A stretch of 64,000 nucleotides of DNA from Ancylobacter polymorphus (lineage in GTDB: Bacteria; Pseudomonadota; Alphaproteobacteria; Rhizobiales; Xanthobacteraceae): positions 62,001 to 126,000 of the forward strand of contig NZ_JAUSUI010000010.1 in NCBI RefSeq assembly GCF_030813495.1, given 5' to 3'. Positions within the stretch are counted from its first letter, which is position 1. Each line of letters begins with the position of its first letter. Under the pieces are notes generated by a model. The model saw only the letters and a program-made list of their open reading frames with translations. It did no database searches and was not told the origin of the DNA. Position numbers and translations under genes: made by a program. Of this stretch, positions 11,201 to 19,106 are shown piece after piece.

Positions 11201-13300
11201 GAGACGCTGCTGACCAAGGTCGAGAGCGACGACCGCGTCTCGCGCAAGCGGCTCGAGCGCCTGAAGGAGGGACTGAAAGAGCGCCTGGAATCGCTGGCGA
11301 CCCGCAAGGACGACCTGCTCACCATCTCCGAGATCGGCGTCGATCAGATCATCGTCGACGAGGCCCAAGAGTTCAGGAAGCTCTCCTTCGCGACCAACAT
11401 GTCGACCTTGAAGGGCGTCGATCCGAACGGCTCGCAACGGGCCTGGGACCTCTATGTGAAGTCCCGCTTCGTCGAGACGAAGAATCCCGGCCGCGCGCTC
11501 GTGCTCGCCTCCGGCACGCCGATCACCAACACGCTCGGCGAGATGTTCTCGGTGCAGCGGTATCTGGGATACGCGGCGCTATTGGAGCGCGGGCTGCACG
11601 AGTTCGATGCCTGGGCCTCGACCTTCGGCGATGTCACGACCGAGCTCGAGTTGCAGCCATCGGGCAAATACAAGCCGGTGACCCGCTTCGCCACCTTCGT
11701 CAACGTGCCGGAGCTGATCGCCATGTTCCGCTCCTTCGCGGACGTGGTGATGCCGGCGGACCTGCGCCGCTATGTGAAGGTGCCGGCGATCTCGACCGGC
11801 CGGCGGCAAATCGTCACCGCGAAGCCGACGGCGGCGTTCAAGCGCTACCAGCTCCTGCTGGACGAGCGCATCAAGGCGATCGAAATGCGCGACCGGCCGC
11901 CGGAGCCGGGCGACGACATCCTGCTCTCGGTCATTACCGACGGACGCCACGCCGCGATCGACCTGCGTCTGGTCGATTGCGACAACGACAACGAGCCGGA
12001 CAACAAGCTGAACCAGCTCGTCGCCAACGCCTTCCGCATCTGGAAAGAGACGGCCGAGAACACCTACCTGCGGGCCGACGGCAAGCCGTTCGAGCTTCCC
12101 GGTGCCGCGCAGATGATCTTTTCCGACCTCGGTACGATCAGCGTGGAGAAGACGCGCGGCTTCTCAGCCTATCGCTGGATCCGGGACGAACTTGTCCGCT
12201 TGGGCGTGCCGGCCACTGAGATCGCCTTCATGCAGGACTATAAGAAGTCGGAGGCGAAGCAGCGGCTCTTCGGCGACGTGCGTGCCGGCAGGGTCCGCTT
12301 CCTTCTCGGAAGCTCGGAGACGATGGGCACCGGCGTCAACGCGCAGCTGCGCCTGAAGGCGCTGCACCATCTCGACGTGCCCTGGCTCCCCTCGCACATT
12401 GAGCAGCGCGAGGGCAGGATCGAGAGGCAGGGCAATCAGCACGATGTCATCGACATCTTCGCCTATGCGACGGAGGGCTCGCTCGACGCGACCATGTGGC
12501 AGAACAACGAGCGCAAGGCCCGCTTCATCGCCGCGGCGCTGTCCGGCGACACCTCGGTCCGGCGTCTCGATGATCTCGGCGAAGGCCAGGCCAACCAGTT
12601 CGCCGTGGCGAAGGCGATCGCCTCCGGCGATCAGCGGCTGATGCAGAAGGCCGGGCTCGAGGCGGACATCGCCCGGCTCGAACGGCTCCGCGCCGCGCAC
12701 CAGGACGATCAGTTCGCCGTTCGCCGGCAGATCCGTGACGCCGAGCGCGAGATCGAGTTCGCGACGCAGCGCATCGGGGAGATCGAGCAGGATATCGCGC
12801 GCCTGGTCCCGACCACCGGCGACGCCTTCGCGATGACCGTGACCGGCAAAGTTCATGGCGCGCGCAAGGAGGCCGGCCGTGCGCTGATGAAGGAGATCCT
12901 GACGCTCGTGCAGCTGCAGCGGGAGGATGAGAGCGTGATCGCCTCGGTCGGCGGCTTCGATCTCGAATATTCCGGCGAGCGCTTCGGGCGCGATGACTAT
13001 CGCTACAGCACCCTGCTCCTCCGGACGGGATCTGAATGCGAAATCGACCTGCCGGTGACCGTCACGCCACTCGGCGCGATCTCACGTCTCGAGCATGCCC
13101 TCGACGATTTTGATGGCGAGCAGGAGCGATTTCGGCAGCGTCTCGCTGATGCTCGGCGACGCCTCGCCTCCTACCGGTCCCGCGACGGGGGCGCGTTCGC
13201 CTTTGCCGAGGAGCTGGCGGAAAAGCGGCGTCAACTCGCGGCGATCGAGGCTGATCTCGCCGCTGATACGGAAAATCCGGCCGAGCGGGCTGCCGCCTGA
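8201..13300 (+). CDS. Giant DNA methylase-helicase (DarB-like) protein
   Basis: At 1699 residues this is the largest gene of the window. An N-terminal adenine-methylase-like domain shows the SAM loop ILEPGVGTGLFPALMPE (near residue 195) and the catalytic NPPF tetrad (near 260). A central SF2/SNF2-type helicase follows, with HAVGAGKTMTMAAA (Walker A, near 895), VDEAQEF (Walker B, near 1051) and the SF2 motif VI QREGRIERQGN (near 1402). The tail is rich in charged heptad-like helices. The same combination occurs in phage P1 DarB, which protects incoming DNA from restriction, and in large plasmid and ICE proteins. An antirestriction role during transfer is therefore a reasonable inference. AGGAGA precedes the ATG. 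It is followed at once by the convergent RES toxin gene. Confidence 0.85.
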   Translation: MAQDDPFTLDLFGNTALSSGLGLGVTAFAGTEASGPDDDDDPDPTTPAPAAPAAGAAHSTPRAARKRGTNFQLVGDRALAKGWKDRAHDNITAIRLAAVIEAEERPATLDEQEQLIRFTGFGATELANFVFRRPGEAEFRKGWETIGAELEDAVGDLDHASLARCTQYAHFTPEFIVRGVWAGLQRLGWRGGRILEPGVGTGLFPALMPESLRDVSHVTGIELDPVTARIVRLLQPRARTIAGDFARTELPASFDLAIGNPPFSDRTVRSDRAYRSMGLRLHDYFIVRAIDLLKPGALAAFVTSAGTMDKADGSAREHIAKSADLVGAIRLPEGSFRASAGTDVVVDLLFFRKRKIGDAEGDLAWLDLDEVRPATDDEGAIRVNRWFARNPYFVLGTHALASGPFGDTYTCLPREDEDLGAVLPAAIERLPEATYDGEPGIIDLDLEEWEDDAAPDLPGDRHVREGSYVFDKAHGLMQVLDGRPVAVKVRKGRGADGVPEKHVRILQKLIPIRDAVREVLKCQELDRPWKDAQVRLRIAWSSFVRDFGPINFTSVSMTEDEETGEVRETHRRPNLQPFLDDPDCWLVASIEDYDLETNTAKPGAIFTQRVISPPAAPVITSAADALAVVLNERGRVDIDHIAELLHRDRDDVVAELGSAIFRDPADGSWQTADAYLSGAVRDKLKAAEAAAALDPDYERNVKALQGVQPADLSPSDITARLGAPWIPAADVVAFVKETMGAEIRIHHMPELASWTVEARQLGYMAAGTSEWGTDRRHAGELLADALNSRVPQIFDTVKDGDSERRVLNVVDTEAAKTKLQKIKDEFQCWIWSNPDRTDRLARVYNDRFNNIAPRSFDGSHLKLPGASGAFVLYGHQKRGIWRIISAGSTYLAHAVGAGKTMTMAAAIMEQRRLGLIAKAMLVVPGHCLAQAAREFLALYPNARILVADETNFVKERRHRFLSRAATSTWDAIIITHSAFRFISVPSAFEQQMIQDELELYETLLTKVESDDRVSRKRLERLKEGLKERLESLATRKDDLLTISEIGVDQIIVDEAQEFRKLSFATNMSTLKGVDPNGSQRAWDLYVKSRFVETKNPGRALVLASGTPITNTLGEMFSVQRYLGYAALLERGLHEFDAWASTFGDVTTELELQPSGKYKPVTRFATFVNVPELIAMFRSFADVVMPADLRRYVKVPAISTGRRQIVTAKPTAAFKRYQLLLDERIKAIEMRDRPPEPGDDILLSVITDGRHAAIDLRLVDCDNDNEPDNKLNQLVANAFRIWKETAENTYLRADGKPFELPGAAQMIFSDLGTISVEKTRGFSAYRWIRDELVRLGVPATEIAFMQDYKKSEAKQRLFGDVRAGRVRFLLGSSETMGTGVNAQLRLKALHHLDVPWLPSHIEQREGRIERQGNQHDVIDIFAYATEGSLDATMWQNNERKARFIAAALSGDTSVRRLDDLGEGQANQFAVAKAIASGDQRLMQKAGLEADIARLERLRAAHQDDQFAVRRQIRDAEREIEFATQRIGEIEQDIARLVPTTGDAFAMTVTGKVHGARKEAGRALMKEILTLVQLQREDESVIASVGGFDLEYSGERFGRDDYRYSTLLLRTGSECEIDLPVTVTPLGAISRLEHALDDFDGEQERFRQRLADARRRLASYRSRDGGAFAFAEELAEKRRQLAAIEADLAADTENPAERAAA

Positions 13301-13305
13301 CCGCT

Positions 13306-13803
13306 TCAGCGCGACAGGCGGTTCTGGTCGTCGATCAGCACGAGCCGGGCCGGCGGCGCGTTGGACCATCGCCACAGGACGATGTTCAAATCCTCCGCCG
13401 TCGAGCCGGCGGCGAAGCTGCGGACCAGCAGGCCGTTATAGCCGGCGCCGATCAGGCGCCGGGCGAGAGCCTGGGTCTTCGCCTCGCCGTTGGTCCTCAT
13501 CTGATCCCGCCAGGTCGTGTCGGCGATCGCCGCCGCATTCATTCCCTCTGCTGCCAGCGCGGCATCATCGCGGCAATCGAAGATGCCGTCGATCTCCGCC
13601 TCATAGGCGACGAGCGTCGTCGGCTGAAGATTGCCGACCTGATTGGCTTCGCGCAGCGCCGTCATGACCGATAGCGAGGTGTAGAGGGCCGGCACGCCTT
13701 TGGGATTGAATCGTCCGCCATAGAGTTCGGCGCCGCGGCCCGACAGCGGCTCGCGGGCATAGATCGGATTCAGTGCCCGGTAGAGCTTGCCGTCATGCCG
13801 CAT
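13306..13803 (-). CDS. RES-domain toxin (NAD+-degrading type)
   Basis: This 165-residue RES-family protein has the conserved R31 in YGGRFNPKGVPALYTSLS, Y41, and E52 in TALREA. It also has the C-terminal tract LLVRSFAAGSTAEDLNIVLWRW, which includes the family serine. RES toxins such as MbcT of mycobacteria destroy NAD+ by phosphorolysis. It lies 6 bases downstream of its Xre-type antitoxin, the usual antitoxin-first order, and converges on the methylase-helicase gene, with only 5 bases between stops. The module probably stabilises the element. Confidence 0.88.
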   Translation of the reverse strand: MRHDGKLYRALNPIYAREPLSGRGAELYGGRFNPKGVPALYTSLSVMTALREANQVGNLQPTTLVAYEAEIDGIFDCRDDAALAAEGMNAAAIADTTWRDQMRTNGEAKTQALARRLIGAGYNGLLVRSFAAGSTAEDLNIVLWRWSNAPPARLVLIDDQNRLSR

Positions 13804-13809
13804 GCGCGA

Positions 13810-14160
13810 TCAGGTGTGAACGCCGGCGTCGACCGCGTCGATATAGTCGAGCACGTCGTCGGCGCGGCCGCTGCGCACGAGCTGCATCGCTGACTGCCCG
13901 GAAAATCCCGGCAGCGGCTCCGACCGATACCAGGCGTAGGCCATCAGCGCCGAACCGAAGCGCGGCTCGACCTTGTTGATGACCTCGATCATCTCGCGCA
14001 GGCGCCGCTGCGTCTTGTCCGAGCGGATCCGCTCCCTGCGCTGGATCGCGTCCTTGCCGAGACCGGCTGTGCGGGCGATCTCCTCGCTCGTGGTCCGGAA
14101 GGCCTCGGCAATGCGCCGCGGTGCGAAAATGCCGTCATCTGCGTATTGGGCGAGGCCCAT
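13810..14160 (-). CDS. Xre/MbcA/ParS-family antitoxin of the RES toxin
   Basis: This is a protein of about 116 residues with an N-terminal helix-turn-helix-like part (FRTTSEEIARTAGLGKDAIQRRERI) and the C-terminal MbcA/ParS toxin-binding domain (EVINKVEPRFGSALMAYAWYRSEPLPGFSGQSAMQLV). I set the start at the ATG at 14160 because GGAGGT lies 7 bases upstream. The ATG at 14175 has no such site. The protein neutralises the RES toxin and should repress the operon through the palindrome 36 bases upstream. Confidence 0.87.
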   Translation of the reverse strand: MGLAQYADDGIFAPRRIAEAFRTTSEEIARTAGLGKDAIQRRERIRSDKTQRRLREMIEVINKVEPRFGSALMAYAWYRSEPLPGFSGQSAMQLVRSGRADDVLDYIDAVDAGVHT

Positions 14161-14195
14161 GGCTGAGACCTCCATGTCTTCTAGGCCGGTAATCT

Positions 14196-14213
14196 TGACG
14201 CAATATAGCGTCA
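14196..14213. promoter_or_regulatory. Palindromic operator of the RES/Xre toxin-antitoxin operon
   Basis: TGACGC AATATA GCGTCA is a perfect inverted repeat with 6-base arms. Read on the minus strand its centre is TATATT, a good -10 element, placed 36 bases upstream of the antitoxin start. A bound Xre-type antitoxin would occlude the promoter, the normal autoregulation of such modules. Binding is inferred. Confidence 0.62.
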
Positions 14214-14485
14214 GAAATAGCGGAATTCAAGAGGAGGAAAGAGAGGAGGAATGCCCGCTCGCAGATCGGGCGGACCGCTGACGCTGGCGCTCAACCGCGC
14301 CGTTCGCGATCCCGGCCCGTCGTCCTGCGCAGGGCTGGAAGCCCTGCTGGTCCGGCCGGGCAGGGATGCTCCGCCGCAGTTGCACCGGCCCGTCCGCTCC
14401 GCGGGTCGGAGGGGGTCTTCGGGAAGAAGACGAGAGAGGGCCGCCCGGACGGGTTGGTCCGCAACCCCCTGGAAGGAGCACACTC
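14214..14485 (+). other. Non-coding leader upstream of the parB-like gene
   Basis: No gene is credible here. The leader has a perfect hairpin GCAGGGCT GGA AGCCCTGC at 14329-14347 and further GC-rich stems. It ends with CTGGAAGGAGCAC just before the parB-like start. It belongs to the pattern of long structured leaders seen ahead of several backbone genes of this element. Confidence 0.4.
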
Positions 14486-16162
14486 ATGCACCTCATGAAA
14501 GTCGATCCGCGTGCGCTGAAGGAAAACTCCGATCGCGCGCGCCTGACCAAGGCCACGCCGCAGGCCGACGCCTTGCTGCTCGCCACCATCAAGGCCGTCG
14601 GCATCGTGCAGCCGCCCGTCATCACGCCGGAATCCGGCGGCGGCAACGGCTACATCATCAATGCCGGACACCGCCGCGTGAAGCAGGCGATCGCCGCCGG
14701 CCTAGAGGAGATCGACGTCCTCGTCGCCGACGCGTCGAACGACAACGGCGCCATGCGCTCGATGATCGAGAACATCGCCCGCGAGCCGCTGAACCCGGTC
14801 GATCAGTGGCGTGCGATCGAGCGCCTGGTGGCCCTCGACTGGACGGAGGAAGCCATCGCCATCGCGCTGGCGCTGAACGTCCGTCGCATCAAGCAGCTGC
14901 GGCTGCTCGCCAACGTGCTCCCGGCCATGCTCGATCATATGGCCAAGGGCGACATGCCCGACGAGCGCCAGCTGCGCACCATCGCCGCGGCCTCGCTCGA
15001 CGAGCAGAAGGAGGTCTGGAAGAAGCACAAGCCGTCGAAGGGCGATCCGCAGGTCTCGTGGTGGAGCGTCGCGCAGGGCCTGCAGAAGAAGCGCATGTTT
15101 GCCCGGCACGCGAGCTTCGGCGACGACCTCGCCCAGGCTTACGGAATCGAATGGGTCGAGGACCTGTTCGCTCCGGCCGACGAAGACAGCCGCTACACTA
15201 CCAACGTCGAGGCCTTCCTCGGCGCGCAGCAGGAGTGGATGGCGAACAACCTGCCGAAGAAGGGCATCATCGCCGAGTCCACCAACTGGGGCGAGGTGAA
15301 GCTGCCGCCGAAGGCGGAGCGTGTCCACGGCAAGGCGACGAAGTCGGATTGCACCGCCATGTATCTCGATCGCGACGGCCGCGTGCAGAGCGTGCATTAC
15401 CGGATGCCGGAGGCGAAGAAGCCCAAGGGCAAAGCCGGCAGCGGTTCCGACAGCACAGTCGACGACGTCGGCGTCGTGGCGAAGACCCGTCCTGACGTGA
15501 CGCGCAAGGGCGTCGAGATGATCGGCGACTTCCGTACCGACGCGCTGCGCGAGGCGCTCGGCCGCGCGCCGATCGAGGACGACACGCTGATGGCCCTGCT
15601 CATCCTCGCCTTCGCCGGCCAGAACGTGTCCGTCACCACCGGCAGCGGCGGCGTCTATTATGGCCACAGCCGGCTGGCGAAGCATGCCGCCATCCTGTTC
15701 GACGGCGAGGGCAAGCTCGCCTTCGACATGGACACGCTGCGCGTTGCGGCCCGTTCGATGCTCGTCGACGTGTTCTCGTGTCGGGAGAACGCCACCAACA
15801 GCGGCATCGTCGCCCGTATCGCTGGCGCCACCGTCGGAGCGGACGGTTTCCTCCCCAATATGGGGACCGACGACTTCCTCTCCTGCCTGGCGCGTCCGGC
15901 ACTGGAGGCATCGTGCAAGGACACGCCGGTCCTGCCGCGTCAGCGGGTGAAGGATACGCGCGCCGCGCTCGTCGACCACTTCAAGGAAGCTCGCTTCGTC
16001 CACCCCTCCGCGCTTTTCGCTCCGGATGCGACGGCGCTCAGCGCGTGGCTGACGTCCAGCGCGTCGGCCGAGGATGGCGACGAAGCCGATGAAGCTGCCG
16101 ACGACGCGACCGCCGAGCCGTCCGACACGGACGGCGAGGCCTTCAGGGACGCCGCCGAATAG
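14486..16162 (+). CDS. ParB/RepB/Spo0J-domain protein
   Basis: This 558-residue protein starts at an ATG behind AAGGAG. Residues 1-110 form a ParB-like nuclease/CTPase domain, with IVQPPVITPE, INAGHRRVKQAIAAG (the GxRR-type box II) and SMIENIAREPLNPVDQW. A helix-turn-helix follows (DWTEEAIAIALALNVRRIKQL). The long C-terminal part, unlike segregation ParB proteins, contains GGVYYGHSRLAKHAAILF and an acidic tail. No parA gene is near, so it is probably not a classic partition protein. ParB-like proteins of this size are common in ICE and plasmid accessory clusters and their role is unknown. Confidence 0.83.
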   Translation: MHLMKVDPRALKENSDRARLTKATPQADALLLATIKAVGIVQPPVITPESGGGNGYIINAGHRRVKQAIAAGLEEIDVLVADASNDNGAMRSMIENIAREPLNPVDQWRAIERLVALDWTEEAIAIALALNVRRIKQLRLLANVLPAMLDHMAKGDMPDERQLRTIAAASLDEQKEVWKKHKPSKGDPQVSWWSVAQGLQKKRMFARHASFGDDLAQAYGIEWVEDLFAPADEDSRYTTNVEAFLGAQQEWMANNLPKKGIIAESTNWGEVKLPPKAERVHGKATKSDCTAMYLDRDGRVQSVHYRMPEAKKPKGKAGSGSDSTVDDVGVVAKTRPDVTRKGVEMIGDFRTDALREALGRAPIEDDTLMALLILAFAGQNVSVTTGSGGVYYGHSRLAKHAAILFDGEGKLAFDMDTLRVAARSMLVDVFSCRENATNSGIVARIAGATVGADGFLPNMGTDDFLSCLARPALEASCKDTPVLPRQRVKDTRAALVDHFKEARFVHPSALFAPDATALSAWLTSSASAEDGDEADEAADDATAEPSDTDGEAFRDAAE

Positions 16163-16190
16163 CCTCTTCCTCTTCCCCTCCGACTGAACC

Positions 16191-16222
16191 CCGCCGCCGG
16201 CATCGCCGGCGGCGGCTCTGTT
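16191..16222 (+). terminator. Strong GC hairpin after the parB-like gene
   Basis: CCGCCGCCGGC ATC GCCGGCGGCGG is a perfect 11-base-pair stem followed by CTCTGTTT. It lies 29 bases after the parB-like stop and before the next gene. It may terminate, attenuate or protect the transcript. The U tract is poor. Confidence 0.5.
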
Positions 16223-16250
16223 TCCAACACCCCGCAGAGGGAGACTGTTC

Positions 16251-16727
16251 ATGTCCGCACAACTGATCTTCGACCGCGCGCCGCTCGGCGCGCTCATCCG
16301 CTACGCCGACGGTTCGCCGCGTCCGCCCGAGCGTCATCGCAAGAAGCTCGCCGCGTGGGAGAACCGCAACAGTAGCGGCCGGCTCATCGCCAAGCGCACG
16401 CAGGCCGTCGTCGGCAGCACGACGCTGCCGGCCACAATCACCCTGCACAAGGGTGACTTCGGCAGCGGCGGCGTCATCGTGCTGCGCGTTCACCAGACCT
16501 TTTCGGTGAACAGCGACCTCAGCTTCACTATCGTCGAGCGGCCCGCCATCGGCTCGGTCCTGGTCCTCGACCGTGCCGGCGAGGACGCCGAGCTCGTCCA
16601 CCTCACGGAAAGCCGCGAGGCGGCGGAAGCCTGGCTGAAGACCCATGGCTACCCGCACGCCGTGCTGCGCGAGGTTTCGGCCGACGAGGCCGCTATCGGC
16701 GCCGACGGGGGGAGGGCCGCGGCATGA
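16251..16727 (+). CDS. Conserved-looking hypothetical protein, first gene of a coupled mini-operon
   Basis: I do not recognise the family of this 158-residue soluble protein. It starts MSAQLIFDRAPLGALIRYADG behind GAGGGAGAC. Its middle is beta-rich (TLHKGDFGSGGVIVLRVHQTFSV) and its C-terminus has LTESREAAEAWLKTHGYP. There is no signal peptide or membrane segment. Its stop overlaps the next start (ATGA), beginning a chain of four such overlaps down to 17857, which indicates one translationally coupled operon of small accessory proteins. Confidence 0.7.
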   Translation: MSAQLIFDRAPLGALIRYADGSPRPPERHRKKLAAWENRNSSGRLIAKRTQAVVGSTTLPATITLHKGDFGSGGVIVLRVHQTFSVNSDLSFTIVERPAIGSVLVLDRAGEDAELVHLTESREAAEAWLKTHGYPHAVLREVSADEAAIGADGGRAAA

Positions 16728-16982
16728 ACGCGACAGCTCCCGCCAACGACATCGAAGAGGCCCCCGGAACTCCGGGGGCTTCCTTCGGCCGAGCCCGGCT
16801 TCGTCGAGGTCGTCGCGACGCTCGGCGGCAAGCGCGGGCCGGGGAGCGAGGAACGGCGCTTCCTTGTACCGTCGGGCGAATACCGCGTCGGGCGCTTCGG
16901 CTTCGTCGTCGATCCGGCGCGGCATCGTGTCTATGGCGGTCCGTCGAGCTTCATCGGCTGGAGCGGGAGGGTGGTCACATGA
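16724..16982 (+). pseudogene. Small hypothetical gene with an apparent +1 frameshift
   Basis: The ATG overlaps the preceding stop and begins MNATAPANDIEEAPGTPG. Coding then makes sense only in the next frame: PGFVEVVATLGGKRGPGSEE then FLVPSGEYRVGRFGFVVD and YGGPSSFIGWSGRVVT, ending at TGA 16980-16982. That stop in turn overlaps the next ATG. The frame change falls at the perfect hairpin GCCCCCGGA AC TCCGGGGGC (16760-16779). One extra base there, real or a sequencing error at a hard-to-read stem, explains it. Function is unknown. Confidence 0.5.
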
Positions 16983-17352
16983 CCGCGCGGGCCGATCGCT
17001 TCGCTGAACTCTCCCGCATGCAGGAGGCGCGCCGTCAGATCCAGCGTCAGCTCGACGGGATCAATCGTCAGATCACGCGGCGGATGACGACCTTCATCCC
17101 GCAGCTGAAGCCGCGCCACAGCTTCTTCCGTCGCGGCAAGGCCCCCGAGCCGAGCGCTTTCCTTGAGCGCTATCGTGCGCAGCTTGCGGCGCTTACAGCC
17201 GAGCGGCAACCCGAGATCGATGCCTTGTCGCGAAACTCGCCCGGCAGGACGAGGCGATCGCCGCGCTGCGCGACCGCCTCGGATGCGCGGAGCACGAACC
17301 GACAGAGGCGCGCCGCGATTCCCAAAGCCGGGCGAAGGGCCAAACGCCATGA
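16979..17352 (+). pseudogene. Small coiled-coil-like hypothetical gene with a one-base deletion
   Basis: It starts MTARADRFAELSRMQEARRQ and runs through FFRRGKAPEPSAFLERYRAQ to PEIDAL. The sensible continuation (AKLARQDEAIAALRDRLGCA and on to RAKGQTP-stop at 17352) is in another frame. Adding one base near 17226-17232 restores the frame. Both the start (ATGA with the previous gene) and the restored stop (ATGA with the next) fit the coupled operon, which supports the restored reading. The protein is highly charged, with heptad-like helices and no recognised family. Confidence 0.5.
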
Positions 17353-17561
17353 AGCGCAAGGCGTCGCGACCCCCCAACCATCCTTTCGTCGCTCATTGGG
17401 ACGATGAGCGCGACATCGGAAACGGCATCATCGTCACGCTGAGCCCCGGCCAATTCTTCTACGACGATTGCGGCGTGATGGGCTTCGACACGGTGCGCGC
17501 CGCGCGTGAAGCCCTTCGGAGCATCGCCGCCAGGTCGAAACGGCAGGCGCAGCGCTCATGA
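17349..17561 (+). CDS. Hypothetical small protein (70 residues)
   Basis: I do not recognise this family. The product begins MKRKASRPPNHPFVAHWDDE and contains NGIIVTLSPGQFFYDDCGVMGFDTVRAAREALRSI. The start overlaps the corrected end of the previous gene (ATGA) and its stop overlaps the start of the zinc-ribbon gene (ATGA). That arrangement is the main evidence that it is translated. It is presumably cytosolic. Confidence 0.62.
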   Translation: MKRKASRPPNHPFVAHWDDERDIGNGIIVTLSPGQFFYDDCGVMGFDTVRAAREALRSIAARSKRQAQRS

Positions 17562-17857
17562 GGTTCCGCTGCCATCGCTGCGGCCAGACATGGCCGGACC
17601 ATCCCGTTACCCGGGTTCCTTGCCCGACATGTCGTGCCGCGGCAGGGACGTGGTGCCGCCGGCCGTCGGGGCACCGCGCCATGGAGCTCCACGTCGACCG
17701 CGAGCACAATGCGCTCGCCATGGGATGCCTCAAGCGGTGCCCAGGCCCAGGCGGCGACGCGCAGCTGAGCTTCAACCTGCAGCCGTCGCCTCGCGCGCTG
17801 AAGATGCTGCCGAGCGTGTATTCGTCTGCCGGCCGTTCGACGCCGCGGGGCGCATGA
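17558..17857 (+). CDS. Small zinc-finger protein (phage-type zinc finger)
   Basis: This 99-residue protein has an N-terminal CHRC pair (RFRCHRCGQTW) and then VPCPTCRAAAGTWCRRPSGHRAMELHVDREHN. The CPxC-x5-WC-x-P-x-G-x(n)-H spacing looks like the phage-related zinc-finger domain that binds nucleic acid. The ATG overlaps the preceding stop. It is the last gene of the coupled mini-operon. The C-terminal third is low-complexity. A DNA- or RNA-binding role is inferred from the cysteine pattern only. Confidence 0.65.
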   Translation: MRFRCHRCGQTWPDHPVTRVPCPTCRAAAGTWCRRPSGHRAMELHVDREHNALAMGCLKRCPGPGGDAQLSFNLQPSPRALKMLPSVYSSAGRSTPRGA

Positions 17858-18474
17858 GCCCTGGGCCGTCGTGGGCAGCCTCCCCGCCCGGATGCGCCCC
17901 TTACGCCCCTGGCGGCGACGATGATCCACATCGTGCGCAGGATCGCCTGTCTCCGCCCGATCGCGCGATCGTCGTCTTCGGCGGCGCACTCTCTGCCGGC
18001 GTGACTTGCCCGGGAAGCCTGACACGCCGAGGTCGAGGGCTCGTCCGGCTCTGCCGAGCGAAGACCGGGCGCGTCCGATCGCGCGCGCGACGCTTCGTGA
18101 GCTCCCTTTCGTCACCGACGAGGGCTCCTGCACGGCGCACGGCCTGTCATGGGAGTCGCCGGTCGGCTTCCCATGTCGAGAGTCCGGTCCGCCGGACCTC
18201 GCCGCGGGTTTGTCGCGGTCTTAAGCCGGCGGCCGGGCGCCTCAAGGCCGCTTCGCGCCGCGTTGCGGCCGGAGCCGCCACTCTCGCAGGGCGTGCCCGC
18301 GTCCCGCGCGAGGGCCTGAAGGCCCTGCTTGGCCGCAAGCCCGCCCCGCTCGATCCGGCGTCCCCGGACCCTGAAGCGCCCGTCTTTCCGCCGGCTTCTT
18401 CCGACCGCACCCGCAGGGAGGACCGGCTGGAGCCGGTCCGGGCCTCGGGAGAAACCGAACGAAAGGAAACCGCC
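17858..18474 (+). other. 617-base gap: non-coding leader with hairpins
   Basis: Frames are open here but their residue content is arginine- and proline-rich, as expected of GC-rich non-coding DNA. I see no gene I can support. The 3' half holds two perfect hairpins, AGGGCCT GA AGGCCCT (18311-18326) and GACCGGCT GG AGCCGGTC (18421-18438). A purine-rich stretch then leads to the start at 18475. The layout matches the other structured leaders of this element. Confidence 0.4.
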
Positions 18475-19062
18475 ATGACCAAGTCCGCTGCCGCTCCGCG
18501 CCAGGCCGCCAAGGTCGTCCAGCTCCGCAAGGGCACCACCCTCGAAATGGTCAAGCTGTGCTGCGCCGACGCCGCCACGGCCACGCTCATCTCCGAGCGC
18601 TTCGGCCTCGCCGTCGTCGACGGCGACGGCATCCGTGAACTCCATCACCGCCTGATCGTCGAGACCGCTGCGGGCCTCGACGAGGGCCTCGGCGAGCGTG
18701 CGATGCAGATCCATCTCCAGCGCATCGTCGGCGCCTACGTCGGCTCCGCCCATGGGGCCGGGCAGTTCTACAGCCGTGCGGTGACGGAAGCTCGGGACGC
18801 GACGGCCAAGGCCGCGAACGATATGCGCGACGAGGACCTCGACGGCCCTGTCGGCTTCGATAGCGCCGCGCAGCGCAAGCGCGAGTTCGCCGCTGACATG
18901 GCCTTGCAGTCCTACGCACTGCGCATGGCAGCCGAGGGCGCCGTCGCTGCCTACGAGCACGTCGTCGGCGAGCGCTGGAAGCCCTTCGAGCGCCCGGTCG
19001 AGAACCTGGGCCACAGCGTCGACCGCAAGGCGGCCGAACTGCAGATGTCGGCCTTCGGCTGA
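18475..19062 (+). CDS. Hypothetical element-borne protein (195 residues)
   Basis: I do not recognise a named family. The product is a mainly helical soluble protein starting MTKSAAAPRQAAKVVQLRKG behind GAAAGGAAA. It contains GLDEGLGERAMQIHLQRIVGAYVGSAHGAGQFYSRAV and an acidic helix MRDEDLDGPVGFD. The codon usage and the strong terminator pair right after the stop support a real gene with its own transcript. It stands alone between a long leader and the PIN toxin gene on the other strand. Confidence 0.7.
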   Translation: MTKSAAAPRQAAKVVQLRKGTTLEMVKLCCADAATATLISERFGLAVVDGDGIRELHHRLIVETAAGLDEGLGERAMQIHLQRIVGAYVGSAHGAGQFYSRAVTEARDATAKAANDMRDEDLDGPVGFDSAAQRKREFAADMALQSYALRMAAEGAVAAYEHVVGERWKPFERPVENLGHSVDRKAAELQMSAFG

Positions 19063-19071
19063 GCCGCCTCC

Positions 19072-19093
19072 GGGCGAGGCTTCGGCCTCGCCC
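19072..19093 (+). terminator. Hairpin with TTCG loop after the 195-residue gene
   Basis: GGGCGAGGC TTCG GCCTCGCCC is a perfect 9-base-pair stem capped by the stable UUCG tetraloop, 10 bases after the stop, followed by CTCATCTT. It acts either as a terminator or as a 3' stabiliser. Confidence 0.55.
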
Positions 19094-19106
19094 CTCATCT
19101 TCGAGC

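Noticed and set aside
14486-16162. A partition (parAB) locus or plasmid replication origin around the ParB-like gene
   Set aside because: No ParA or replication protein is adjacent, no centromere-like repeats are visible, and the protein's C-terminus differs from segregation ParB. It is better called an accessory ParB-domain protein.
18006-18224. Possible 72-residue protein in the 17858-18474 gap
   Set aside because: No ribosome site, no recognisable family and arginine/proline-rich composition. Kept as non-coding leader.
17163-19062. Long forward frames that fuse the 70-residue gene, the leader and the 195-residue gene
   Set aside because: The frames are open by GC content only. The real starts are fixed by overlaps (ATGA) and ribosome sites, and the intervening residues have no coding character.
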